A stretch of 47,464 nucleotides of DNA from Rhodocyclaceae bacterium (GCA_013426785.1 JACDZI010000019.1:1-47464), one strand, 5' to 3'. Counted from the first letter of the stretch, positions 21,565 to 31,330 are shown. The notes: generated from the sequence alone by a model not told the origin. A program made the numbers and translations.

Positions 21565-22317
21565 TTACTCCCCTGCGCCTTCCTCGACCTCGACAAACTC
21601 GTCGTCGCCCGCCATCTGCTGAACCACTTCATTCACCGCAGCGTTCTTGCCCTCGAGGATCGCGTCGGCAATACCGCGTGCGTAGAGGCGAATGGCGCGC
21701 GAAGAATCGTCGTTACCCGGAATGACATAGTCGATACCGATCGGCGAGTGGTTGGTATCGACCACCCCGATCACCGGAATGCCCAGCTTGTTGGCTTCGG
21801 TAACGGCAATCTTGTGATAGCCAACGTCAATGACGAAAATCGCATCCGGCAGTGCAGACATCTCCTTGATGCCACCGAGGCTTTTCTGCAGTTTAGTCAG
21901 CTCGCGCTGCATCATCAGAGCCTCTTTCTTGTTCATTTTCTCGAAAGCGCCATCTTCGGCCATCTGTTCCATGTCCTTGAGGCGCTTGATCGACTGCTTG
22001 ACCGTCTTGAAGTTGGTCAGCATGCCGCCCAGCCAGCGCTCGTCGACACAGGGCATGCCGGCGCGCTGCGCCTCCTCGCCGACAATTTCGCGCGCCTGGC
22101 GCTTGGTGCCGACAAACAGGACCGTGCCGCGCTTGGCGGACATTTTCTTGATGAAGCTGGTCGCTTCGTTGAACTTGGCGAGGGTCTTCTCAAGGTTGAT
22201 GATGTGGATCTTGTTGCGATGGCCGAAGATGTACGGGGCCATCTTGGGGTTCCAGAAACGGGTCTGGTGGCCGAAATGAATGCCGGCCTCCAGCATCTGG
22301 CGCATGGTCGTGCTCAT
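21565..22317 (-). CDS. rpsB: 30S ribosomal protein S2
   Basis: S2 is assembled late into the small subunit near the mRNA 5' path. The protein is 250 residues, beginning [18 protein letters not shown], which fixes the start at 22317; upstream open frame is leader. Typical motifs are [26 protein letters not shown], and [20 protein letters not shown]. It opens the long leftward operon. The 126 nt between promoter and start leave room for an S2 autoregulatory leader, though no structure was computed. Confidence 0.98.
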   Translation of the reverse strand: MSTTMRQMLEAGIHFGHQTRFWNPKMAPYIFGHRNKIHIINLEKTLAKFNEATSFIKKMSAKRGTVLFVGTKRQAREIVGEEAQRAGMPCVDERWLGGMLTNFKTVKQSIKRLKDMEQMAEDGAFEKMNKKEALMMQRELTKLQKSLGGIKEMSALPDAIFVIDVGYHKIAVTEANKLGIPVIGVVDTNHSPIGIDYVIPGNDDSSRAIRLYARGIADAILEGKNAAVNEVVQQMAGDDEFVEVEEGAGE

Positions 22318-22442
22318 AGTCGAATCTCCGATATGGGTTATATCCGCCACCCGGCCGGTTCCCTGCCCATTTGACTGAAGCGGGGCACCCATTCGGCGCC
22401 AGGTGTGTGAATTTTGCCCTTGGGCTCAAGGACAAGCGCGCG

Positions 22443-22472
22443 ATTATACTGCCTGAAACGACTTCGTTTCAA
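22443..22472 (-). promoter_or_regulatory. Probable rpsB operon promoter with palindrome
   Basis: Read on the minus strand this is TTGAAA, 18 nt, then TATAAT, a close sigma-70 match driving rpsB. An 8-bp perfect inverted repeat with a 2-nt centre (TGAAACGA at 22454-22461 and TCGTTTCA at 22464-22471) covers part of the -35 and spacer, so it could be an operator. Confidence 0.7.
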
Positions 22473-22538
22473 GGTGCTGCGGCTATCCAGAATGACCGAA
22501 GATAGAATCCAGCGATTTCCAGCAGAAAGCACGCCCCG

Positions 22539-23336
22539 ATGAGCATCACGATCAAGACTCCCGCAGAAATCGAAAAAATGCGCCTCGCCGGACGCCTGGC
22601 CGGCGAAGTGCTCGACTACATCGGGCCATTCGTCAAGCCCGGGGTCACCACCGAGGAACTCGACCGGCTCTGTCATGACTACATGATCGAAGTGCAAGGT
22701 TGTATCCCCGCCCCCCTCCACTATGCGCCCCCCGGCTATTCCCCCTATCCGAAATCGATCTGCGCCTCGGTCAATCATCAGGTCTGCCACGGCATCCCGA
22801 ATGAACGTCCGCTGAAAAAAGGCGATATCGTCAATCTTGACATCACCACGATAAAAGAGAGCTGGCACGGCGACAGCAGCCGCATGTTTGTCGTCGGCGA
22901 TGCCTCGATCATGGCCAAGCGCCTGGTGCGGGTGACCCACGAATGTCTCTGGATCGGCATCGCCCAGGTCAAGCCTGGCACCCGCCTCGGCAATATCGGT
23001 GCGGCCATTCAGCGCCATGCCGAAGCAAACGGATTTTCAGTCGTGCGTGAATTTTGCGGCCATGGCATTGGCCGCAAATTCCACGAAGAACCCCAGGTGC
23101 TCCACTATGGCAAGGGCAACGAAGGGCCCATCATGGAACCGGGCATGGTGTTCACCATCGAGCCGATGATCAATGCCGGCAAGGCCGCCATTTCTGAGTT
23201 GGCAGATGGCTGGACCATTGTCACCCGCGACCGTAGCCTGTCCGCCCAGTGGGAGCACACGATCACCGTCACCGCTGACGGCGTCGAAGTCCTGACCCTC
23301 TCGGCTGATGCCCCGGCCAATCCGTTCCCGACTTGA
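22539..23336 (+). CDS. map: Methionine aminopeptidase type I
   Basis: MAP removes the initiator Met from nascent proteins using two metal ions. The 265 residues carry the motifs MRLAGRLAGEVLDY, CASVNHQVCHGIP, and the metal ligands in LDITTIKESWHGDSS (two Asp), CGHGIGRKFHEEP (His), GMVFTIEPMI (Glu) and WEHTITVT (Glu). The gene is divergent from rpsB, a very common arrangement. Its 3' end overlaps the proposed glnD start by 29 nt. Confidence 0.98.
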   Translation: MSITIKTPAEIEKMRLAGRLAGEVLDYIGPFVKPGVTTEELDRLCHDYMIEVQGCIPAPLHYAPPGYSPYPKSICASVNHQVCHGIPNERPLKKGDIVNLDITTIKESWHGDSSRMFVVGDASIMAKRLVRVTHECLWIGIAQVKPGTRLGNIGAAIQRHAEANGFSVVREFCGHGIGRKFHEEPQVLHYGKGNEGPIMEPGMVFTIEPMINAGKAAISELADGWTIVTRDRSLSAQWEHTITVTADGVEVLTLSADAPANPFPT

Positions 23337-25929
23337 GGCTTTACTTGCCGTGCCTGCCGCAGCCCCATTGACCGATGCCCGGATCGTCGCTGAATTACGG
23401 CGCATGTTGCAAACCGGTCGTCAGGCACTGCTTGGAAAATATCAGGCCGGGGGTAGCCCGGCTGCCCTGTTACGGGATTTGGCACGCCTGGTTGACCGGA
23501 CATTGCAACAGATCTGGGGCTCCCTCGACCTCGACCAGCGGCTTTGCCTCGCCGCCGTGGGAGGCTATGGACGCGGCGAACTTTATCCGGCCTCCGACGT
23601 CGATCTGCTGGTCCTGCTACCGGATGACAATACGACCAACTGGCGTCCCGCCATCGAGCAGTTGATCGGATTGCTCTGGGACACCGGACTGGAAATCGGC
23701 CACAGCGTCAGGACCATTGACGACTGTCTGGACGAAGCAGCCCGCGACATCACGGTTCAGACTGCCCTGCTCGAAGCCCGCCCGCTCTGCGGCAATCGGG
23801 CGTTATTCACGGATTTCGCGGCGCGGTTCCGGCAGTCACTCGATCCGCAGCGATTTTTCAGGGCGAAGCGCCTGGAGCAAGAAGAACGCTACGCCAAACA
23901 CAACGACACCCCGTACAACCTGGAGCCCAACTGCAAGGAAAACCCTGGCGGACTACGCGACTTGCAGATCGTCCTGTGGGTCGCACGGGCCGCCGGCCTG
24001 GCCCAGAACTGGCCCAGGCTCGCCGCTTCGGCAGTCATTTCGCCGGCCGAAGCGCGCCAACTGGCACGCACGGAAAGTTTCCTGCGGCGCGTACGCATTA
24101 GCCTGCACCTGCTAACCGGTCGCCGCGAGGACCGGTTGCTGTTCGACCATCACGAAGCGCTGGCGTACTCACTCGGATATGCCGCCACGCCCGCGCGGCG
24201 CGCTTCGGAAGTAATGATGCAGCACTATTACCGCAATGCCAAGCAAGTCACCCAGTTGAACACCCTGGTACTGCTCGATCTGGCCTCACGCCTCGAAGCA
24301 CGTCCGAGCGTGCCGCCGATCGTCATCGACGATGATTTCCAGATGGTGCATGAACTGCTGGACATCCGCACCGCCGACCTATACGAACGCAGGCCGGAAG
24401 CCCTGCTGCGCAGTTTCCTGCTGCTCTCCCAGCGCAACGAACTGAAAGGCATGACCCCGCGCAGCCTGCGCGCGCTCTGGCACGCGCGCGGCCGTATCGA
24501 TCCGGAGTTCCGCCGCTCTGCACAAAACCGTGCCAATTTCCTTGCGCTCTTCAAGGAAAAGCGCGGCCTGACCCACCAGCTGCGGCGCATGAACCAGTTC
24601 GACATTCTGGGTGGCTACCTGCCCGCCTTCGGACGCATCGTCGGCCGCATGCAGCACGACCTGTTCCATGTTTACACTGTCGACCAGCATATCCTGCAAG
24701 TGGTGCGCAACCTGCGGCGCCTGTCCCTGCCGGAATTCGCGCACGAGTATCCCTACTGCTCACGATTGATGGCGGCGTTCCCCGACCGCTGGCGGCTTTA
24801 TGTCGCGGCGCTGTTCCATGACATCGCCAAGGGCCGGGGTGGCGACCATTCCCGGCTGGGCAGGGCTGATGCGCGTCGCTTCTGCCACGACCACGGCATC
24901 GGCAAGGAGAATACTGCCCTGATCGTTTTCTTGGTCGAACAGCACCTTACCATGTCGGCTTATGCGCAAAAACAGGATCTGGCCGATCCGGAGGTCATTC
25001 GCCTTTTCGCCAAAATGGTCGGAACCGAGGAACGCCTGACCGCCCTCTACCTGCTGACCATGTGCGATATCCGCGGTACCAGCCCGAAGGTGTGGAACGC
25101 GTGGAAAGCCAAGCTGCTCGAAGACCTCTACCGGATGACGCGACGGGTGCTGAAAGGCGAAACCATGACGCCGTTGGCCGGCATCGAGGAACGGGGGGAA
25201 GATGCTCGCCGCCTGCTGCGCCTGCGCGGGCTACAACCGGGCGTCGAAACCGCGCTATGGGAACAGCTCGATACCGGTTACTTCCTGCGCCATGACAGCG
25301 AGGAGATTTCGTGGCACACCCTGACCCTCTATTACCGACCTGACGCGGCAAGACCGGTGGTGCGCACCCGCCTCAACCCCGCAGGAGCAGGCCTTCAGAC
25401 CATGATTTACACGCGCGACCAGCCGGAACTGTTCGCGCGCATCTGCGGTTTTTTCGCCCGCCTCGGCTTTTCGATCGTCGACGCCAAGATCCATACCACC
25501 CGGCACGGCTACGCCCTTGACAGTTTTGTGATTCTCGATGCCGGCAACACCCTGCCCTACCGCGACATGATCGGGCTGATCGATCACGACCTGGCAGAGC
25601 ATCTCGAACAACAGCCCGCGCTGCCCGCACTGCGTCCCGGAAGGGTTTCACGACAGGTCAAACACATCCCCCTCAACCCGGAAGTGTCGATCCGCAGCGA
25701 CGAAGGCAAGCGTTGTTACATCCTCTCCATCACCGCAGCAGACCGACCGGGCCTGCTGTATGCGATTGCGACCACGCTGGCCAAGCATCATGTGCGCTTA
25801 TCGACTGCCAAAATCGCCACGCTAGGAGAGCGCGTCGAAGACACCTTCTTGATCAGCGGCACGGAACTGGGTAAGACCGCTACGCTGGTACAACTCGAAC
25901 AGGAACTGCTCGGGGTTCTCCAAGTCTGA
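23308..25929 (+). CDS. glnD: PII uridylyltransferase / uridylyl-removing enzyme
   Basis: GlnD senses glutamine and adds or removes UMP on PII proteins to control nitrogen metabolism. The 873 residues are of normal length. The nucleotidyltransferase domain has GGYGRGELYP and Asp97/Asp99 in SDVD; the HD hydrolase domain has His504-Asp505 in LFHDIAKGRGGDHS. Two C-terminal ACT domains follow, starting near 690 (MIYTRDQPELFARICG) and 800 (ILSITAADRPGLLYAI). The start is uncertain: ATG 23308 overlaps map, and a GTG at 23350 follows a GAGG. The map-glnD order is widespread. It is the last core gene before the CRISPR region. Confidence 0.97.
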   Translation: MPRPIRSRLEALLAVPAAAPLTDARIVAELRRMLQTGRQALLGKYQAGGSPAALLRDLARLVDRTLQQIWGSLDLDQRLCLAAVGGYGRGELYPASDVDLLVLLPDDNTTNWRPAIEQLIGLLWDTGLEIGHSVRTIDDCLDEAARDITVQTALLEARPLCGNRALFTDFAARFRQSLDPQRFFRAKRLEQEERYAKHNDTPYNLEPNCKENPGGLRDLQIVLWVARAAGLAQNWPRLAASAVISPAEARQLARTESFLRRVRISLHLLTGRREDRLLFDHHEALAYSLGYAATPARRASEVMMQHYYRNAKQVTQLNTLVLLDLASRLEARPSVPPIVIDDDFQMVHELLDIRTADLYERRPEALLRSFLLLSQRNELKGMTPRSLRALWHARGRIDPEFRRSAQNRANFLALFKEKRGLTHQLRRMNQFDILGGYLPAFGRIVGRMQHDLFHVYTVDQHILQVVRNLRRLSLPEFAHEYPYCSRLMAAFPDRWRLYVAALFHDIAKGRGGDHSRLGRADARRFCHDHGIGKENTALIVFLVEQHLTMSAYAQKQDLADPEVIRLFAKMVGTEERLTALYLLTMCDIRGTSPKVWNAWKAKLLEDLYRMTRRVLKGETMTPLAGIEERGEDARRLLRLRGLQPGVETALWEQLDTGYFLRHDSEEISWHTLTLYYRPDAARPVVRTRLNPAGAGLQTMIYTRDQPELFARICGFFARLGFSIVDAKIHTTRHGYALDSFVILDAGNTLPYRDMIGLIDHDLAEHLEQQPALPALRPGRVSRQVKHIPLNPEVSIRSDEGKRCYILSITAADRPGLLYAIATTLAKHHVRLSTAKIATLGERVEDTFLISGTELGKTATLVQLEQELLGVLQV

Positions 25930-25943
25930 AACGGGAAACTGCC

Positions 25944-26069
25944 ATGAGCTGGATACGCGCACAATTCACCATCCATGACCTGCAGCGCCTGCTGTTCAAG
26001 CTGGCCACCAACGGCAAGCTTGCCGCCGCACTCTCAAGCAAGTCTGGCGGCATAATCTTTCGGAATTGA
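25944..26069 (+). CDS. Short unrecognised ORF at the glnD/CRISPR border
   Basis: A possible 41-codon frame starting MSWIRAQFTIHDLQRLLFK, 15 nt after glnD. It has no recognised family and no clear ribosome site. Its middle is made of the GGCAAGCTTGCC palindrome that also heads three other cas-region intergenic elements, and it ends just after a CATAATC. It may be chance, or the start of a gene cut off when the CRISPR locus arrived. Confidence 0.2.
   Translation: MSWIRAQFTIHDLQRLLFKLATNGKLAAALSSKSGGIIFRN
26013..26056 (+). repeat. Degenerate copy of the long dispersed element
   Basis: It starts with GGCAAGCTTGCCGC and ends CATAATC with nearly the same spacing as the intact long copies at 36851, 41970 and 43123. 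The core between is degraded. It stands in front of the Cas10 fragment, the first gene of the CRISPR region. Confidence 0.4.
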
Positions 26070-26082
26070 CGGGAGGGAACGT

Positions 26083-26292
26083 ATGGCGCAGGAAATACTC
26101 GAACAGTCGTCCCGAGTGGCGCTGGCTGCACTGCTGCACGATCTGGGCAAATTCGCCGAGCGCGCCCGCCTGCCCAGCGACAAGGAGCGCCTGGAAACCT
26201 GGAAGCAGCTCGACTGCCCGCACTGGGACGGCCGGCCCAGCCATATTCATGCGGCCTACACCACCGTTGGCTGGATGATTGTCAGCGCATAA
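26083..26292 (+). pseudogene. Orphan N-terminal fragment of a second Cas10 (HD part)
   Basis: The 69 codons read VALAALLHDLGKFAERARL and then HIHAAYTTVGW, which fits the N-terminal HD nuclease region of Csm1/type III Cas10 proteins: an LLHDxGK metal motif, then a spaced HxHAAYT. The frame stops after about 62 family-like residues, and cmr1 follows 27 nt later, so nothing of the palm, zinc or GGDD parts is left. It differs from the full-length Cas10 at 27327, whose N-terminus has WIHDPAEK. A good ribosome site (GGGAGG) precedes the ATG, so the peptide could still be made. Most likely it is the scar of a replaced cas10 gene. Confidence 0.65.
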
Positions 26293-26319
26293 ATTTGCAG
26301 CATCAATGGGGAGAATGGC

Positions 26320-27330
26320 ATGCAGCGCAAGACCTGGAAGATCGCATTCGCCACGCCTGCCTTTCTCGGCAACGCCGAACAGCAGGCGCAATGGCGCACG
26401 CCGCCGTTCAAGGCGCTGCTGCGGCAGTGGTGGCGCATACTCCGTTGGAATGATGGCATCCGTGACATCGTCACACTGCATCGCGAGGAAGGCCGCTGGT
26501 TCGGCGTTGCCGCTGACGATGGCGGCTCATCACAGCAATCGCAGGTGCGGATACATCTGGCCGAGACGTGGAGCACAGGCAGTCCCGTCGACTGGCCAAA
26601 AATAGCCGGTCTTACCCATCCAGAAGTCAAGGTGCCGGTGCAGGCCGACCTTTACCTCGGCTTCGGCCCGATCACAACGAAATCCCGGCGCACCGCGATC
26701 CTTCCCGATGCCCACAATGAACTTCGTATTGCCTCCCCGGACGACTTCCCGCTGGATGACCTGCTCAAACTCATCGCCTGGTTCGGCACGCTGGGTTCCC
26801 GCTCACGCAACGGGTGGGGTTCGCTGCTCATCGAAGGCATGCCATCGCCAACCCGCGACGACAAACTGCTGCAACGCATCACCCGCCCGCTCGATACCTG
26901 CCTGCGCGAAGACTGGCCGCATGCGCTGGGCCGCGACGACAACGGCCCGCTGATCTGGAAAACCGCAGCCAAGGCGAGTTGGCGCGAGGTGATGCAGGAA
27001 CTGGCGCGCGTCAAGATCGCGTTCCGAACACAGCCCCGGCTATCGCTTGACGGGGTACGTGATGGAGTGTTTGCCGATCGGCATGTGCTGGCCTATCCGG
27101 TTACCCATCATTCCGTGGGCGAATGGGACAACAATGCCCGGCTTGCCAACCAACTTCGGTTCAAGGTACTGAAAGAGGGCGTGCAATTCATTGGTGTCGC
27201 CTTCCACCTGCCCTGCGCACTTCCCCTGCAGCTACGCCAACCGGTTCAGATCAGCAGGCAAGCCGACATCTGGCGCGCCGTCCACTCTGTCCTCGACCAA
27301 AACATGACCCGCCTCGGAGCCAACCCATGA
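26320..27330 (+). CDS. cmr1: Cmr1, type III-B RAMP subunit
   Basis: Cmr1 caps the 3' end of the crRNA-bound Cmr effector complex and helps hold target RNA. The 336-residue RAMP protein starts with the family hallmark, IAFATPAFLGNAEQQ followed by RTPPFKALLRQWWR. It has a glycine-rich turn GTLGSRSRNGWGS and a second RAMP unit towards the C-terminus (GVQFIGVAFHLP). It overlaps cas10 by ATGA and starts the functional cmr operon. Length is normal for a two-RRM Cmr1. Confidence 0.92.
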   Translation: MQRKTWKIAFATPAFLGNAEQQAQWRTPPFKALLRQWWRILRWNDGIRDIVTLHREEGRWFGVAADDGGSSQQSQVRIHLAETWSTGSPVDWPKIAGLTHPEVKVPVQADLYLGFGPITTKSRRTAILPDAHNELRIASPDDFPLDDLLKLIAWFGTLGSRSRNGWGSLLIEGMPSPTRDDKLLQRITRPLDTCLREDWPHALGRDDNGPLIWKTAAKASWREVMQELARVKIAFRTQPRLSLDGVRDGVFADRHVLAYPVTHHSVGEWDNNARLANQLRFKVLKEGVQFIGVAFHLPCALPLQLRQPVQISRQADIWRAVHSVLDQNMTRLGANP

Positions 27331-30239
27331 GCACCCTCTGGCAAACCAAGCTCGCCGCCTGGATACACGATCCGGCGGAAAAGGCGCTGGTGCTGCTGCG
27401 CGACCCGGCCGGACACGAACAGGGCACGGTCAAACATCTGCGCGCCGATCTCGCCCCACTGATCGCCGACGCCAATCAGGCGGCCGTCAAGCAGGGCGAC
27501 TGGTGGGCATCCGCTGCCGACCGGCCGCAATGGCCGCGCGACGCAAAGGATGGGCGCTACGCCGCCTGGTCGCAGGTGCGCTTCGCTGACACACCGGCCA
27601 TCATCCACCCGCTTTCCGGCGAGAGCTTCGCGCTCGGCGACCTGGCCGATGCCCATGTCGAGGCGCTGAAATCCGTCAGCCTCGACCACTTCCGCGAACT
27701 GATCGCGCTGGGTGGCGAGGACACGCGGCTGGCCTTCCTCGCGCTGTGGCGCTTCGGCCCGGAAACACCGGCCGCCGAACTCGACAAGCTGTGGCAGATG
27801 CTACCGGCCGACACGCGCACGCCCGACCACTCGATCTGGAACCATCTCGACATGGTCGCCGCGCTGGCCGGCGCGCATGATGGCGGTACCCCGGCGCTGC
27901 TGAGCATGAGCTTCGGCCCGGTGCAAGGCTTTATCGCCCAGGCCCGCTCCACCTCCGACCTGTGGGCCGGTTCGCACCTGCTCTCTTCGCTGGTGTGGGA
28001 AGGCATCAAGACGCTGGCCGGCGAAATCGGCCCGGATGCCGTGGTCTTCCCGCAACTGCGCGGGCTGGCCGCCGTCGATGCCTGGCTGCTGGACGAAGCG
28101 GAGGCAGCCGATCAAGGTGCCGCTTGGCGCGAAAGACTGGAGTCCGCCCACTGCGGCCTGCTCGAATCCGCTTCCGATGCCAACCCGCTGTTCGCCGCCG
28201 CACTGCCGAACAAGTTCCTCGCCATCGTGCCGGCCGCGCGCGCTGAAACACTGGCCCGCCGCATCGAAGCCGCCGTGCGCGAGGCGGCACTGGCCTGGGC
28301 CAAGGCCGCCGCCAGCCGCGTCATGGGCGCAACAGAAGGCGACGAAGCCCATTGGCGCCAGCAGATCGCAACGCAACTCGCCGGCTTCCCCGAAGTCCAT
28401 TGGGCCATCGCCGACTGGCCGGAAAAAGTCGGCGCTGGCGAGACGGCGCTGACACCCTTGCGGGACACGCTGGCTGCCTTCGTCCCCGACAGCGCCGATT
28501 TCTTCTCCCGGCCGGTGTGGAAAATCCTGTCCAAGGAACTCAGCGTCGACGGCGCCGTTTTCTACACCCCGAACCCCGGCATCGCCTACCCGGCCGTATT
28601 CGACGCGGCCGAGCGCGGCCTAGCGGTGGCCAAATCGCTGCGCGCCTTCGCGCAAAACCCGCAAGGGGGCTACCGCTGCACCCTCTGCGGCGAACGCGAA
28701 TGGCTGACGCCGCAGTCTGACTGGTTGGGTTTGGCGCCAGAAAAGCGCAAGCAGCAAGCCGGAAACCCGTGGCCGGAGCTCGCCACCACGCGCAAATTCG
28801 GCATCAAGACCGGCGAGCACCTGTGCGCCATCTGCACCACCAAGCGCCTGTGGCCGACGCTGTTCGCCGAGCGCGTAGGCCAACTCATCGGCGCGGATGT
28901 GGGCCGCTACGTGGTTAGCACCCACACGATGGCCATGGCGACCACACTTGAACGACTGGCTGGCGAGAGTTCTCTTGGTCATCGAGCGGGCCTGCAAGGC
29001 CTCGCCGCCCACACCGCCGGCGCCGACACTGTGGCGCTACCGCGTCGCCTGCTGCGACAGGTGCGCCGCTCCCCCGAGGCCGACATCCTGCGCCGCCTGC
29101 CGGCCGCCTTCGATGCGGCGCGCGAGGCCGACGACGAGCGCGGCTACGAGCAACTGTCACGTCGGGTCAAGGAGCTGGGCGGTGGCATCGAAACCTACTA
29201 CAGCTTGATCCAGATGGACGGCGACCGCATGGGCGCATGGCTAACTGGCGAGACCGGCGAATTCGCCACGACGTTCCGTGAATCCTGGCATCCGCAGGTA
29301 CGTGCCACGGTCGGGCAGCGTTACCGCGACCATGCCGACCTGCAGGCCTATCTCGCCTCCCCACGGCCGCCCTCGCCGGGTCGTCATCTCGCCATGTCGC
29401 AAGCCCTAAACGACTTCTCGGTGAGGATCGTGCCGCACATCGTCGAAAACCTGTGCAAAGGCAAACTGCTCTATGCCGGCGGCGACGACGTGCTGGCCAT
29501 GGTGGCCGTCGACGATCTGCCCAAGGCCATGCTGATGCTGCGGCTGGCGTGGTCGGGGCTGGACATGAAGGATCTCGACACCTGGGGCATGGCGCCGGGA
29601 AACTCCCTGCGGCTGGCCAGGGGCTTCGGCATCCTCGACGGTCGCCTGATGCGCTTGATGGGCGAGCGCGCTACCGCCTCGCTGGGCGCCGTCATCACCC
29701 ATCACCAGGCGCCGCTCGCCGCCGTGCTGCGCGGCCTGCGTGAAGCCGAAGCACGCGCTAAGGCTGCCGGGCGCAATGCCTTCTGCCTGCGCGTGGTCAA
29801 GCGCGGCGGTGGCGAAGTGGGCTTTACGGCGCCGTGGTGGTGGCAGGGAAACACCCCCGATGCCATCGGCCAGACACCCTTCGGCGCGCTGCTGCGGGTC
29901 AGAAACGCACTGATCGGCGGTAAAGACGAAGGCATGTCGCGGCGTGCGGTCTATCTGGCGCGCGAATGGCTGGTTCGCCTACCCGACTGGCCGGGCGCCG
30001 GCCACGATGCCGACTGGCAGGCCATGACCACCGGCCGTCTCACGCTGCAATTCGCGCGGCAGCAAACCGACCCGCGTTTCGATCCCGACCCGCGACTAGC
30101 CGCCGATCTGGTCGCGACAGCCTGCCAACTGGCCTCGGTGCAGCAACGCGAACCGCGCCAGATCATCGACGACCTGCTCGCCTGCGCCGAATTCCTTTCC
30201 CGCGAGGTGCGCGCCCCCGCCAGCCGGAGCCAGCCATGA
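27327..30239 (+). CDS. cas10: Cas10/Cmr2, type III-B large subunit
   Basis: Cas10 is the signalling subunit: on target RNA binding its Palm domain makes cyclic oligoadenylates from ATP, and its HD domain may cut DNA. The protein has 970 residues. It has an N-terminal HD motif (His14-Asp15 in WIHDPAEKA), a Cys4 zinc finger (Cys451, Cys454, Cys500, Cys503), and the intact cyclase motif YAGGDDVLAM with GGDD at 718-721. MSFGPVQGFIAQARSTSDLW marks the first Palm. The start overlaps the cmr1 stop (ATGA) and the end overlaps cmr3. Residues 367-374 (KVGAGETA) come from a copy of the dispersed repeat. The intact GGDD argues that the nearby CARF proteins are fed by this enzyme. Confidence 0.96.
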   Translation: MSTLWQTKLAAWIHDPAEKALVLLRDPAGHEQGTVKHLRADLAPLIADANQAAVKQGDWWASAADRPQWPRDAKDGRYAAWSQVRFADTPAIIHPLSGESFALGDLADAHVEALKSVSLDHFRELIALGGEDTRLAFLALWRFGPETPAAELDKLWQMLPADTRTPDHSIWNHLDMVAALAGAHDGGTPALLSMSFGPVQGFIAQARSTSDLWAGSHLLSSLVWEGIKTLAGEIGPDAVVFPQLRGLAAVDAWLLDEAEAADQGAAWRERLESAHCGLLESASDANPLFAAALPNKFLAIVPAARAETLARRIEAAVREAALAWAKAAASRVMGATEGDEAHWRQQIATQLAGFPEVHWAIADWPEKVGAGETALTPLRDTLAAFVPDSADFFSRPVWKILSKELSVDGAVFYTPNPGIAYPAVFDAAERGLAVAKSLRAFAQNPQGGYRCTLCGEREWLTPQSDWLGLAPEKRKQQAGNPWPELATTRKFGIKTGEHLCAICTTKRLWPTLFAERVGQLIGADVGRYVVSTHTMAMATTLERLAGESSLGHRAGLQGLAAHTAGADTVALPRRLLRQVRRSPEADILRRLPAAFDAAREADDERGYEQLSRRVKELGGGIETYYSLIQMDGDRMGAWLTGETGEFATTFRESWHPQVRATVGQRYRDHADLQAYLASPRPPSPGRHLAMSQALNDFSVRIVPHIVENLCKGKLLYAGGDDVLAMVAVDDLPKAMLMLRLAWSGLDMKDLDTWGMAPGNSLRLARGFGILDGRLMRLMGERATASLGAVITHHQAPLAAVLRGLREAEARAKAAGRNAFCLRVVKRGGGEVGFTAPWWWQGNTPDAIGQTPFGALLRVRNALIGGKDEGMSRRAVYLAREWLVRLPDWPGAGHDADWQAMTTGRLTLQFARQQTDPRFDPDPRLAADLVATACQLASVQQREPRQIIDDLLACAEFLSREVRAPASRSQP
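28424..28448 (-). repeat. Dispersed core repeat inside cas10
   Basis: A copy of the core in reverse orientation, translated as KVGAGETA at residues 367-374 of Cas10. Confidence 0.6.
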
Positions 30240-31330
30240 CCCAGCACATCTTCATCCATCCGACCGACACGCTTTCGCCGCGCGGCCATCTGTTGTTCGG
30301 CGCCGCCGGCAGTTTCGGCGCCGCCGCCATGCCGCCCGCACCCTCGGTGTTCGCTGGGGCCTGGCGCAGTGCCGTCCTTGGCAGCGATGCCACCCGTCTC
30401 GCCGCCTTCGAGCGGCGCGAGCAAGCGACGGCCGACCTCGACTTCCGCCTGACCCATGTCAGCCTCGCCCGCCGGCTAAACGGCGGCAAGGAGGCGCTGT
30501 TTCCCCTGCCTGCCGACCTGGTGGCGCTCGACGACGGCCTGCACCGCCTTGAACCGCAAGCGCCTCCAGCGGGCATCCGCCTCGCCCACCCCCTGCCGCT
30601 GACGGCCGTGCTGCGCGCACCACAGGGCAAACCCAAAGCCGGGCAATGGCTGACCGATGCCGGTTTCCGCGATTACCTGCACGACAAACTTCCCGCTGCC
30701 GACCGCCTCGTTGCTGCCAGCGAACTGTGGCAAAGAGACCTGCGGCCCGGCCTCGCGCTCGACGGTACCACCCGCACCGGGGAGGACGGCGCGCTGTTCT
30801 CCGTTGAACACATTGCGTTGGCGCCGGGCGTCGGCTTCATCGTCGGCGCAACCGGCGCCGATGCCGCGCTAAGACCCGGCGGCGCCCTGCGCCTGGCCGG
30901 CGACGGCCGCTCGGCACAGTGGGAGCCCATCGACTGGACGCCACCCGCCGCGCCGCTGGAAGCGATTACCGCCCGTCGCCGCTTCCGCCTTGTCCTCGCC
31001 ACACCGGGTCTGTTCGCTGACGGCTGGCTGCCGCCGGGCGTCGACCCCGTCACCCACCGTCTCGCCAGCGCCGACTTTTCCACACAACTGGTCTGCGCCG
31101 CTGTGCCGCGCGCCGAACTCGTTTCCGGCTGGGACCTGCTCAAGAACCAGCCCAAGCCAGCGCTGCGCGCCGCCCCCGCCGGCAGCGTGTATTGGTTCGA
31201 TGACTTCGCGGGCGACGTCGGCAAGCTTGCCGAATGGATCGACGGCGGACTTTGGGCCGAGAATGACACTATCGACACAACCCGTCGTCAGGAAGGCTGG
31301 AACCGCGTCTGGCTGGGCGCCTGGATTTAA
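30236..31330 (+). CDS. cmr3: Cmr3, type III-B RAMP subunit
   Basis: Cmr3 sits at the foot of the Cmr complex with Cas10 and binds the 5' tag of the crRNA. The 364 residues start IHPTDTLSPRGHLLFGAAGSFG and contain the GLALDGTTRTGEDGALFSVEHI region typical of Cmr3, which recognises the tag. The ATG overlaps the cas10 stop; the open frame further upstream is a shadow. Residues 275-281 (RLASADF) are encoded by a dispersed repeat copy. The stop lies in a 13-bp tandem duplication. Confidence 0.88.
   Translation: MTQHIFIHPTDTLSPRGHLLFGAAGSFGAAAMPPAPSVFAGAWRSAVLGSDATRLAAFERREQATADLDFRLTHVSLARRLNGGKEALFPLPADLVALDDGLHRLEPQAPPAGIRLAHPLPLTAVLRAPQGKPKAGQWLTDAGFRDYLHDKLPAADRLVAASELWQRDLRPGLALDGTTRTGEDGALFSVEHIALAPGVGFIVGATGADAALRPGGALRLAGDGRSAQWEPIDWTPPAAPLEAITARRRFRLVLATPGLFADGWLPPGVDPVTHRLASADFSTQLVCAAVPRAELVSGWDLLKNQPKPALRAAPAGSVYWFDDFAGDVGKLAEWIDGGLWAENDTIDTTRRQEGWNRVWLGAWI
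31056..31079 (+). repeat. Dispersed core repeat inside cmr3
   Basis: A perfect core copy in the plus orientation, translated as RLASADFS. Confidence 0.6.
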
